Shown: piece by piece, positions 1-6,918 of the stretch
Layout: each line of letters opens with the position of its first letter
How positions within the stretch are numbered: the stretch's first letter is position 1
Notes under the pieces: model-generated
Seen by the model: the letters and a program-made list of their open reading frames with translations, nothing else
Databases searched by the model: none
What the model was told of the DNA's origin: nothing
Made by a program: the position numbers and the translations under genes
Assembly (NCBI GenBank): GCA_964654155.1
Contig: CAZZGL010000030.1
Span: 1-14,940, forward strand
DNA from: CAG-826 sp964654155
GTDB lineage: Bacteria > Bacillota_I > Bacilli_A > RFN20 > CAG-826
DNA length: 14,940 nucleotides
Direction: 5' to 3'

Positions 1-4
1 ACTT

Positions 5-53
5 CCCTACAAAACTTTAGAGGGGGTATCAAACCCTACAAAACTTTAGAGCA
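5..53. repeat. Two direct copies of an 18-bp sequence, possible IS end
   Basis: The sequence CCCTACAAAACTTTAGAG occurs exactly at 5-22 and again at 34-51, separated by 11 bases. The second copy is followed by CA at 52-53, so the reverse complement begins TGCTCTAAAG. Several IS families, including IS21, have ends beginning 5'-TG, and IS21 elements carry more than one terminal repeat copy on each end. This could therefore be one end of such an element whose transposase genes lie to the left of the window. It could also be the tail of a short tandem array. Only two copies are visible and no transposase is present, so the IS reading is inference. Confidence 0.4.
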
Positions 54-139
54 CTCTTTTTTATTATATATGTAAATTTTATTCATTTGTTTTTATAAAT
101 AACCATAATCTATTTTAAAGATAATTTATATCAATTTTA

Positions 140-170
140 TTCGAAAGAATTAAGCAAAAAAAGGTATACT
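140..170 (+). promoter_or_regulatory. Probable promoter of the polymerase-YolD pair
   Basis: A good -10 hexamer, TATACT, lies at 165-170, 28 bases before the polymerase start. The -35 is poor; the best match is around 140-147. A small palindrome, ATTC-gaaa-GAAT at 139-150, covers the expected -35. It does not match the Firmicutes LexA box (CGAAC-N4-GTTCG), so SOS control, common for this gene family, is not supported here. Confidence 0.35.
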
Positions 171-198
171 AATTATAGATAAGAAAGAGGCGATATAA

Positions 199-1458
199 AT
201 GAATAAATCTATTTATTTATGTATTGATTTAAAATCATTTTATGCCTCTGTTGAATGTGTTGAAAGAGGATTAGATTCATTAAAGACTAATCTTGTTGTT
301 GCAGATGAATCTCGTGGTCCAGGTACTATTTGTCTAGCGGTTTCTCCTTCATTAAAAGAATTAGGTGTTAAAAATAGGTGTCGTTTATTTGAAATACCTA
401 AAAATATAACCTATATAGCGGCTGTTCCAAGAATGAAATTGTATATTAAGTATTCCGCTGATATTTATTCAATATATTTAAAATATATTGCTAAAGAAGA
501 TATTCATTTATATTCAATTGATGAATGTTTTTTAGATATTACGCATTATTTAAAATTATACAAAACCAATGAAAAAGATTTAGCAAAAATGATTATTGAT
601 GATATTTATAAAACGACAGGAATATGTGCAACTGTAGGAATTGGGACTAATCTTTTTCTAGCTAAAGTAGCATTAGATATTATGGCTAAAAAAAGTGAAG
701 ATCATATGGGATATTTAGATGAGGAATCTTTTAAAAAGAATATTTGGAATCATAAGCCGATAACTGATGTATGGAATATAGGAAGAGGAATCGCTAAGAG
801 ATTAGAAAAGTATAATTGTTATTGTTTATATGATGTTACTAGAATAAACGAAAAGCTTCTGTATCAAGAATTTGGTGTTAATGCTTTGTATATTATCGAT
901 CATGCATGGGGAAGAGAAGAATGCACAATTAAAGATATTCACGAATATCAATCAAAAAGTAACTCATTATCATCAGGACAAGTCTTGATGGAAGATTATC
1001 GCTTTGAAGATGTACCTCTTATAATTAAAGAAATGGTGGATTTACTGTGTCTTGATTTAGTGGATAAACATTTAGTTACTAATTGTATTTCATTAACTAT
1101 AGGATATTCCAAAGATATTATTAAACCAACAGGAGGAAGAATGAAATTAGATGGATATACATCTTCTTATAGCAAAATAAAAGAAGCTTTTATTAATTTG
1201 TTTTATAAAACTACAAATCCAAGATATATGATACGAAAGATTAATATTGGTTTTGGAAATGTTGTTGATGAAATCTATGAAACATATGATTTATTAACTG
1301 ATACAGAACAAACAAAAAAAGAAAAAAGAGTTCAAGAAACAATAATTGAAATCAAAAAAAGATATGGAAAAAACTCAATATTTAAAGGAATGGATTTAGA
1401 AGAAAAAGCCACAACAATAAAAAGAAATAAATTAATTGGAGGACATAATGGTGAATGA
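199..1458 (+). CDS. Y-family translesion DNA polymerase (UvrX/UmuC type)
   Basis: This is an error-prone DNA polymerase that copies past damaged template bases in the cytoplasm. The N-terminus shows the Y-family palm motif IDLKSFYASVE, with metal-binding D10 and the steric-gate region F14/Y15. The second acidic motif SIDECFLD gives D108 and E109. The third palm motif is GIGTNLFLAKVALD (147-160), and a helix-hairpin-helix thumb motif is near WNIGRGIAKRL (192-202). The little-finger domain begins near 255 (SLSSGQVL). The long insert of VVADESR and TICLAVSPS near 33-50 resembles the UvrX/YqjW/ImpB branch more than DinB. The length of 419 residues is normal. The ATG at 199 has AAAGAGG at 184-190, 8 bases upstream. 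The 3' end overlaps the YolD-like gene, as is usual for this pair in Bacillus and relatives. All catalytic acids are present. Confidence 0.92.
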   Translation: MNKSIYLCIDLKSFYASVECVERGLDSLKTNLVVADESRGPGTICLAVSPSLKELGVKNRCRLFEIPKNITYIAAVPRMKLYIKYSADIYSIYLKYIAKEDIHLYSIDECFLDITHYLKLYKTNEKDLAKMIIDDIYKTTGICATVGIGTNLFLAKVALDIMAKKSEDHMGYLDEESFKKNIWNHKPITDVWNIGRGIAKRLEKYNCYCLYDVTRINEKLLYQEFGVNALYIIDHAWGREECTIKDIHEYQSKSNSLSSGQVLMEDYRFEDVPLIIKEMVDLLCLDLVDKHLVTNCISLTIGYSKDIIKPTGGRMKLDGYTSSYSKIKEAFINLFYKTTNPRYMIRKINIGFGNVVDEIYETYDLLTDTEQTKKEKRVQETIIEIKKRYGKNSIFKGMDLEEKATTIKRNKLIGGHNGE

Positions 1459-1783
1459 TAGAGCAAAACAATTTTTACCATTTGATTCATTAAAAGGATT
1501 TAAAACGGAAATTAAAAAAAGAGAGAAGGTTTCTGTAGCAAAAAAACATCTTTCTGTTGAAAGTGCAGAAGAATTATCTTTTAAATTAAATCAAATAAAA
1601 AAAGGAATGATTATAAAAGTAATATATTATTTTGATAATGAATATTTAGAGTGTGAAGGGGTTGTTTCTAGAATTGATAAGACAAGTAAAATGTTATATA
1701 TAGTTAAAACCAAAATTGAATTTAAAGATATTTATTCAATAACTGGCGCAGAAATACATGATTTTGATGAATTTAATGACTAA
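1448..1783 (+). CDS. YolD-like protein, partner of the Y-family polymerase
   Basis: This small cytoplasmic protein belongs to the YolD-like family, whose genes are typically found directly next to UvrX/YqjW polymerases. A UmuD-like helper role has been proposed, but I know of no firm biochemical function. The family signature is the start NDRAKQFLPFDSLKGF, followed by a charged helix and then beta strands (IIKVIYYFDNEYLECEGVV, near 53-71). I chose the ATG at 1448, giving 111 residues. The in-frame TTG at 1436 sits inside the ribosome binding site (GGAGG at 1438-1442, 5 bases before the ATG) and would leave no binding site of its own. The gene overlaps the last 11 bases of the polymerase gene, so the two are probably translationally coupled and share one promoter. 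It ends 5 bases from the stop of the convergent kinase gene, with no terminator between them. Confidence 0.85.
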   Translation: MVNDRAKQFLPFDSLKGFKTEIKKREKVSVAKKHLSVESAEELSFKLNQIKKGMIIKVIYYFDNEYLECEGVVSRIDKTSKMLYIVKTKIEFKDIYSITGAEIHDFDEFND

Positions 1784-1788
1784 TTATA

Positions 1789-2256
1789 TTAATAAGCAAT
1801 TATTGTTTTGATAAAATCATATCCTTCTTCAATAGAAGGTTCAACGATTGTTGTAGCGTATTTTTCTAATGCATCAAGAGGAAAAAAGTGTTCTCCAACA
1901 ATTTGATTTCTTTTTTCAATACGATCATAACAAATTTCTGCTGGTGTAGGAAAATAGTACGCACCAACTTTATATTGAATGTTAGGAATTAAAATATTTA
2001 AATTTTCAAAAAGGCGGGCTCTTACTCTAGGAGTGCAACTTGTAGCATCAAAAATAACATCATTATTATTTGCTAATTCGTTAGCAATTCTTTGATATAC
2101 TTCTTTCCATACAGTTGGTTCATCCCAATCTGGATGCTCTTGTCTAATACCATCACTAGTTACTATTGAACATTTTAATTCGACTTGTAAAACTGTGTGG
2201 CTATAGGTTGATTTACCTGAACCTGGAATTCCGACCATAACATGAACTGTACTCAT
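1789..2256 (-). CDS. Small P-loop kinase (AAA_33 / polynucleotide kinase-like)
   Basis: This cytoplasmic ATP-binding protein of 155 residues is essentially a single P-loop kinase domain. The Walker A motif is GIPGSGKST (9-17). A TSDGIR motif (33-38) matches the S-D-x-x-R substrate and general-base motif of T4 Pnkp-type kinases. VIFDATSCTPRVRARL (67-82) fits the strand and DAT/DNT motif seen in this group. An arginine-rich lid follows (DRIEKRNQ, 111-118). The substrate may be a nucleic acid 5' end, a nucleoside or another small molecule; the sequence does not decide. No nuclease, phosphatase or ligase domain is fused to it. Reading on the minus strand, the ATG has GAGGAA upstream at good spacing and a clear promoter at 2296-2324. 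The family assignment is firm; the reaction is not. Confidence 0.8.
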   Translation of the reverse strand: MSTVHVMVGIPGSGKSTYSHTVLQVELKCSIVTSDGIRQEHPDWDEPTVWKEVYQRIANELANNNDVIFDATSCTPRVRARLFENLNILIPNIQYKVGAYYFPTPAEICYDRIEKRNQIVGEHFFPLDALEKYATTIVEPSIEEGYDFIKTIIAY

Positions 2257-2295
2257 TAGTTTTTCCTCGCTTTATTGTTTGTTAAAAACAAGCTT

Positions 2296-2324
2296 ATCGT
2301 AACTAATTTTGTTCAATATTTCAA
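2296..2324 (-). promoter_or_regulatory. Promoter of the P-loop kinase gene
   Basis: Read on the minus strand, TTGAAA (2319-2324) and TACGAT (2296-2301) are separated by exactly 17 bases, a good sigma-A arrangement. Transcription would start near 2289, about 33 bases before the start codon. Confidence 0.55.
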
Positions 2325-2350
2325 TAATTATACGATTGTAAGTGGTTACA

Positions 2351-2400
2351 TTGACAGAATTTACTTTTTGTTATTATTAAATTTACTTTTATGGTATACT
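2351..2400 (+). promoter_or_regulatory. Promoter region of the secreted nuclease gene
   Basis: Two possibilities overlap. A perfect -35 TTGACA at 2351-2356 pairs with TATTAA at 2375-2380, spacing 18. Alternatively, an extended -10, TGGTATACT at 2392-2400, has the TG element but no good -35. Both lie upstream of the ATG at 2448. The second makes the apparent upstream ATG at 2391 part of the promoter and not a start codon. Confidence 0.5.
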
Positions 2401-2447
2401 ATTTAGGAACGAAAAATGAATTCTTAAAAAAAGATGAAGGAGTATTT

Positions 2448-4652
2448 ATGAAAAAAAGAAATAAATTGATTTTATCAATGTTGCTCATGGTAACAGGAAT
2501 TTCTCTTGGAATTGTTAATAATCAAGGTAGTGGCGTTAGAGTAGTTAAAGCCGTTACAGAATCATTAAATGAAGGTTTAGAAGGAGATCCGATTAATACA
2601 GATAGTCATGCACAATCGTATTACTCTTCGATCAGCTCTTCTTTAACTGGTGATTCTCTTTTGAGTGCATTAAGAAGCTTAAATTCCACAAAAAGAAAAA
2701 AAACCGTTGGTTATGGAAATTTATTTAAATATTATTATCAAACTGATTATAATCCTAATAATAAATCTCAATTAATTGCTTACTATAGAGGAACATACGC
2801 AACTGAATCTTCTATGAACAGAGAACATGTCTGGCCTAGTTCAAGAGGCGGAGACTCGATTGAAGGCGATATTCATATTATTCGTCCAACTCTTAAAGCA
2901 GATAATTCTAGTAGAGGTAATTCACATTATGTTGAGGGTGGTACTAGTAGCACATCAGGATGGGACCCTTATGCAGATGGCATGACAGAACGATATCGTG
3001 GAGATGCTGCAAGAATTATTTTTTACGGAGTTGTGGCTAATTCAAAATTATCTTTAAGAGATACTGATGGTAGTGATTATACAGATAATTCTAACCATAT
3101 TTCAAAATCATCTATGGGGAAACTTTCCGATTTATTAAAATGGAATTTAGAATACCCTGTAGATGATACTGAAATTAGAAGAAATGAAGGTGCTGAAAAC
3201 ATTCAAGGAAATCGTAATCCATTCATTGATGATCGTACTTTAGCATGTAAAATATGGGGCGATTATAATGAAAACACAAAGAATGTTTGTAGTAAAGTTC
3301 TTCAAAAAGATCCTCCAACAAGTTTAACTATATCTCCATCTGAGGCAACTGTTAATGTTGGAAGCAGTGTGAATTTAAGTGTTAGTGCTACTCCTTCAAA
3401 CGCTTCAACTAGTGTTACATGGGTTTCTTCTAATCCAACAGTCGCAAGTGTTTCTTCAGGAGTAGTTACAGGTTTATCAGAAGGGACAACTACAATCAGT
3501 GCAATATCAACAATGGATTCATCAGTTCGTGCTGAAATCACAATTACTGTTAGAGATGTTAAATCTATTTCTATCAGTGGAACTCCTACAAAAACTATTT
3601 ATGAAGAAGGAGATAAATTTGATCCAAATGGATTAACAGTTACAGCAAAATATAGTGATAATACAACTTCAGTTATTTCAAATTCAAGTATTACATGGTT
3701 AGATGGAGTAACTTTAAAAGAAACTCTTTCAAAAGGAACAACTTCAGTCGTGGCAAAATGTGGAAGTGTACAAACTATTTATAATGGAATAACGGTTAAT
3801 GAAAAAACAACACCTGATGGATGTGTGTTAGTAAACAGTACTTCAGAATTAGAATCTGGTGATGAAGTAATTATTGCCTATAAAGAAGGTAATAAAATCG
3901 CGGGTGAATTATCTGCAAAAAATTATCTAATAAGCGCTGATGCTACTTTTTCTACAGATAAACAAACATTAGAAGATTACTCAAACGGACTTATATTTAC
4001 TTTAGAAAAAAGTAATAGCAGTTGGACATTAAGTAATCAAGGAAATAAATTAGGGGCAAGTTCTGCAAAATCATTAACATTTAGTGGTGGAACAACTACA
4101 TGGAATATTTCTGTTTCTTCAGGTGTGGCAAAGATTGAAAGTACAAATAGTAAATATGGTTCGATTTTATATAATACAAGTGTTCCACGCTTCATGAACT
4201 ATACTTCAAATCAAGAAAGCATTAATTTGTATAAAGTGTCTAAATCTTCTGTTAATCCTGATCCAACTCCGGATCCAACCCCAGATCCAACTCCTACAGA
4301 AAAAACATTAGTGGAATTAACTATAGAAGGATTACCAACAAAGTTATCATATTATGAAGGTGATTCATTTGATTCAACGGGAGTAAATGTTTTAGCTACT
4401 TTTAGCAATGGTGATGTAGAAAATGTCACTTCTGACATGGTTTGGACTCCAAATAAATTATCATTATCTGATAATAAAGTAACAGGAACATATACATATA
4501 ATGGAGTAACGCTTTCTGTTGATGTAAAAAATATTTTTGTTAGTAAAAAGATTTCTAATGATAGTAATAAAGGATGCGGGAAAGCATCTATGAATATAAT
4601 GTATTTAATTGTGTTAATATCATTCTTAGGTGTAATTATTAAAAAGAAATAA
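2448..4652 (+). CDS. Secreted endonuclease I-family nuclease with Ig-like domains and C-terminal anchor
   Basis: This is a predicted extracellular DNA/RNA nuclease held at the cell surface. The signal peptide is KKRNK plus a hydrophobic stretch, with likely cleavage after VKA (residue 35). The nuclease domain spans about 50-285 and contains the His-Me finger motif NREHVWPSS with H127 as the likely general base, then GDIHIIRP (140-147) and the metal-ligand region DNSSRGN (152-158). Next come an Ig-like Big_2 domain (about 290-369), a second Ig-like domain (370-451) and a beta-rich domain I cannot name (455-597). A PDPTPDPTPDPTP linker (604-616) leads to a third Ig-like domain (620-697) resembling the second. 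The end is NKGCGKAS, a membrane helix and KKK. I start at ATG 2448 (734 residues) with AAGGAG 5 bases upstream; the in-frame ATG at 2391 lies in the promoter and spoils the signal peptide. Nutrient or phosphate scavenging from DNA is likely but inferred. Confidence 0.85.
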   Translation: MKKRNKLILSMLLMVTGISLGIVNNQGSGVRVVKAVTESLNEGLEGDPINTDSHAQSYYSSISSSLTGDSLLSALRSLNSTKRKKTVGYGNLFKYYYQTDYNPNNKSQLIAYYRGTYATESSMNREHVWPSSRGGDSIEGDIHIIRPTLKADNSSRGNSHYVEGGTSSTSGWDPYADGMTERYRGDAARIIFYGVVANSKLSLRDTDGSDYTDNSNHISKSSMGKLSDLLKWNLEYPVDDTEIRRNEGAENIQGNRNPFIDDRTLACKIWGDYNENTKNVCSKVLQKDPPTSLTISPSEATVNVGSSVNLSVSATPSNASTSVTWVSSNPTVASVSSGVVTGLSEGTTTISAISTMDSSVRAEITITVRDVKSISISGTPTKTIYEEGDKFDPNGLTVTAKYSDNTTSVISNSSITWLDGVTLKETLSKGTTSVVAKCGSVQTIYNGITVNEKTTPDGCVLVNSTSELESGDEVIIAYKEGNKIAGELSAKNYLISADATFSTDKQTLEDYSNGLIFTLEKSNSSWTLSNQGNKLGASSAKSLTFSGGTTTWNISVSSGVAKIESTNSKYGSILYNTSVPRFMNYTSNQESINLYKVSKSSVNPDPTPDPTPDPTPTEKTLVELTIEGLPTKLSYYEGDSFDSTGVNVLATFSNGDVENVTSDMVWTPNKLSLSDNKVTGTYTYNGVTLSVDVKNIFVSKKISNDSNKGCGKASMNIMYLIVLISFLGVIIKKK
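4260..4295 (+). repeat. Three tandem 12-bp repeats encoding a Pro-Thr-Asp linker
   Basis: Units GATCCAACTCCG, GATCCAACCCCA and GATCCAACTCCT lie head to tail inside the nuclease gene and encode three DPTP units. They form a flexible linker between the unnamed beta domain and the last Ig-like domain. The copy number could vary between strains by slippage. Confidence 0.85.
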
Positions 4653-4655
4653 AGT

Positions 4656-4684
4656 TTTTTGAATATTGCTAGTTGGTGTATAAT
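4656..4684 (+). promoter_or_regulatory. Probable promoter of the carbohydrate-use operon
   Basis: A perfect TATAAT lies at 4679-4684, starting 27 bases after the nuclease stop. The -35 is weak: TTTTTG at 4656-4661 with a 17-base spacer. There is no convincing terminator between the nuclease stop and this site, so some read-through is possible. Confidence 0.45.
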
Positions 4685-4700
4685 GTATTTAGTCTATTAA

Positions 4701-4743
4701 TTCATTTAATGAAGTTATGATAATTACCAAATAAATTGGTAAT
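4701..4743 (+). promoter_or_regulatory. Palindrome and stem-loop in the leader of the carbohydrate-use operon
   Basis: Downstream of the TATAAT are two inverted repeats. TTCATT-t-AATGAA (4701-4713) is a perfect 6-bp palindrome. ATTACCAA-ataaa-TTGGTAAT (4723-4743) has 8-bp arms and a 5-base loop and ends 1 base before the ribosome binding site GAAAGGAG. They could be repressor operators or an RNA hairpin next to the binding site; nothing here tells which. Confidence 0.4.
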
Positions 4744-4759
4744 GAAAGGAGAATGTAAA

Positions 4760-6907
4760 ATGAAGAAAAACAAATACGTATTACCACTAGCTTTATTTTT
4801 ATTATTAACTAGTGCCTGTTCTATCGGTAATAGTGGTGGAAATAATTCCACAACTTATTATCCAAATAATACAACTTCTAATGGAGCTTCTTTGTCCAAT
4901 AGTGTCGCTTCTAATATTGATGATCATTATCAAGAAAATAATGGTGATTTTAAAATAGAGACCGATGTGGTTAATGGATATACCGTAAGTGAAAATGTAT
5001 ATACCATTGTTGAAGAGGGCGATTATACTATTTCTGGAACATTAAAAAATGGACAAATAAGAATATCTGCTGATGAAAAGAAAGTTAATTTGTTATTAAA
5101 TGGGGTAACAATGACTTCATCAATTGATTCATTAATTTATGTTGAAAAAGCAGATAAGGTTAGCATTAAAGCTTTAGAAGATACTTATAATGAGCTAAAT
5201 GATATAAGAACATTAAAGGACGACTCTTCATCAGAAGATATAGGAAATGCCGCTATATATTCAAAAGAAGATCTTGATTTAAAAGGAAAAGGAATCTTGG
5301 TTGTAAAATCATCTTATAATAATGGTATTCATACCAAAGATGATTTAAAGATTAAAAATTTAACATTGAAAGTTGATGCAATTAATAATGCAATAAAAGG
5401 AAATGATTCTATTACTATTGAATCAGGCGACATTATTGCTATTGCACGAGGTGGAAATGGATTAAAAACATCATCTTCAGATGTATCTTCTAAAGGAAAT
5501 CAAAAAGGTACAATCACGATCTTAGAAGGAAATGTTTATGTTTATGCAGCATTAGATGCAATAGATGCCGCATATGATGTTATCATTAATAATGAAGATG
5601 AAAGCTTAAACTTAAATCTATATACAGGAAAATATTCTTCATATACTGGAGATGTAATTGAAAGTAGCTCAACAACTATTTATTTAAAAATTAAAAATAG
5701 TATTTATAGTTCTTCTTATCGTTATGCAGCGTTATTTTATAATAGTGATAGCGATTATGTATGGGAAAATGCTAATTATTATCAAGTTGAACAAGGGGAT
5801 AGAACAACATATTATGTTTATAAAATTAGTATTCCAAGTAATTATGAAAATATTCAATTTTATAAGTTTGATAAGAATCAAGGTGAAAATTCGTTTGATA
5901 ACTATATTTCTAAATGTGATGGAGGTAAAATTAATCAAAATAATGATGCCTATATAATTAGTAGAGATAGTAATGGTACTTTAACAGGTAGTTGGTCTAT
6001 ATATAAAGCTCCATCTTATGGTGGTATGGGTGGAATGGACAGTGGAAATAAAGATAAAAGTGAACATTCTGCAAAAGGAATAAAAGCATATAATAATGTT
6101 TCTATTAATGGAGGCTTAATAACAATTGAAGCACATGATGATGGTATTCATTCAACAAGAGGCGAAACTTTAGAAAATGATAGTACCGGAATTGGTGATA
6201 TAACTATCGATGGAGGTACTTTTAATATAAAGAGTTGCGATGATGGTATTCATGCTGATCATATTTTGACTATAAATGGAGGTCAAGTTAATATTACTGA
6301 ATCATATGAGGGATTAGAAGCTAATCAAATTTATATTAAAGGTGGAACTCATAAAATATACGCAAGTGACGATGGATTAAATGCTAAAAAAGGTGACTTA
6401 AGTATTCTCATCCAAGTTGAAGGTGGATATCTTGAATCAGAAGTTGGAGATGGCGATACAGACGCAATTGATTCAAATGGTGATTATGTTCAAAAAGGTG
6501 GAATTGTTATAGCTAAAGGTGGTTCATCTTCTGGAATGGCTTCAGCTTTAGATATTGATGGAATTATGACGATGACTGGAGGAACATTTATTGCAGCGGG
6601 TTCTGTATGTACAACACCTTCATCTAGCTCATCGATTAATTATGTTTTATTTGGAACAGTATCATCTATGGGTGGAGGACCTGGCGGAGGTCCTAGAGCG
6701 TGGGGAGGAAATTCCACAACTCGATGCTCTTTTAGCGCTGGAAATTATACGATAAGTGGTACAGATATCTCATTTACTTTAAAATTATCATATACAAATT
6801 TACTTGCCTGTAGTGATTCTTTTAAATTAAATAGTTCTTATACAATAAGTAATGGCTCAACAACCTATACATGGACACAATCAAGTTCCTCAGTAACTTA
6901 TAAATAA
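4760..6907 (+). CDS. Carbohydrate-binding lipoprotein, Cthe_2159-like beta-helix with inserted module
   Basis: This is a predicted surface lipoprotein that binds polysaccharide. The signal peptide ends in the lipobox LTSAC (C20), followed by an Asn/Ser/Gly-rich tether. Residues about 65-290 match the start of Cthe_2159-type carbohydrate-binding domains (TIVEEGDYTISGTL, VNLLLNGVTM, NNGIHTKDDL). The parallel beta-helix resumes at 437-615 with repeated DDGIH and NGG turns. About 110 residues between the halves (305-418; SSYRYAALFYNSDSDYVWENA) do not fit the helix and look like a separate small beta module, perhaps starch-binding-like. A Gly/Met linker (GGMGGMDSG) follows. Gly- and Ser-rich loops occur near 636-650. 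The ATG at 4760 (715 residues) has AAAGGAG at 4745-4751; the in-frame TTG at 4736 lies in the hairpin. The MFS gene starts 11 bases after the stop, suggesting one transcript. The family is clear; the ligand is unknown. Confidence 0.82.
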   Translation: MKKNKYVLPLALFLLLTSACSIGNSGGNNSTTYYPNNTTSNGASLSNSVASNIDDHYQENNGDFKIETDVVNGYTVSENVYTIVEEGDYTISGTLKNGQIRISADEKKVNLLLNGVTMTSSIDSLIYVEKADKVSIKALEDTYNELNDIRTLKDDSSSEDIGNAAIYSKEDLDLKGKGILVVKSSYNNGIHTKDDLKIKNLTLKVDAINNAIKGNDSITIESGDIIAIARGGNGLKTSSSDVSSKGNQKGTITILEGNVYVYAALDAIDAAYDVIINNEDESLNLNLYTGKYSSYTGDVIESSSTTIYLKIKNSIYSSSYRYAALFYNSDSDYVWENANYYQVEQGDRTTYYVYKISIPSNYENIQFYKFDKNQGENSFDNYISKCDGGKINQNNDAYIISRDSNGTLTGSWSIYKAPSYGGMGGMDSGNKDKSEHSAKGIKAYNNVSINGGLITIEAHDDGIHSTRGETLENDSTGIGDITIDGGTFNIKSCDDGIHADHILTINGGQVNITESYEGLEANQIYIKGGTHKIYASDDGLNAKKGDLSILIQVEGGYLESEVGDGDTDAIDSNGDYVQKGGIVIAKGGSSSGMASALDIDGIMTMTGGTFIAAGSVCTTPSSSSSINYVLFGTVSSMGGGPGGGPRAWGGNSTTRCSFSAGNYTISGTDISFTLKLSYTNLLACSDSFKLNSSYTISNGSTTYTWTQSSSSVTYK

Positions 6908-6918
6908 AGGAAAGAAAA

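Noticed and set aside
2391..2447. Longer reading of the nuclease gene starting at ATG 2391
   Set aside because: This ATG lies within the extended -10 promoter element, has no ribosome binding site, and would put 19 polar residues before a clear signal peptide.
3302..3541. Minus-strand open frame opposite the Big_2 domain of the nuclease
   Set aside because: It has no ribosome binding site or recognisable motif and is a shadow of a Ser/Thr-rich coding region.
4736..4759. TTG at 4736 as start of the carbohydrate-binding lipoprotein
   Set aside because: It lies in the right arm of a stem-loop. The ATG at 4760 has a strong AAAGGAG 8 bases upstream and begins a proper lipoprotein signal.
5724..5957. 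Open frames on both strands inside the lipoprotein gene
   Set aside because: They encode low-complexity Ile/Lys/Asn-rich peptides, a product of AT-rich codons read out of frame.
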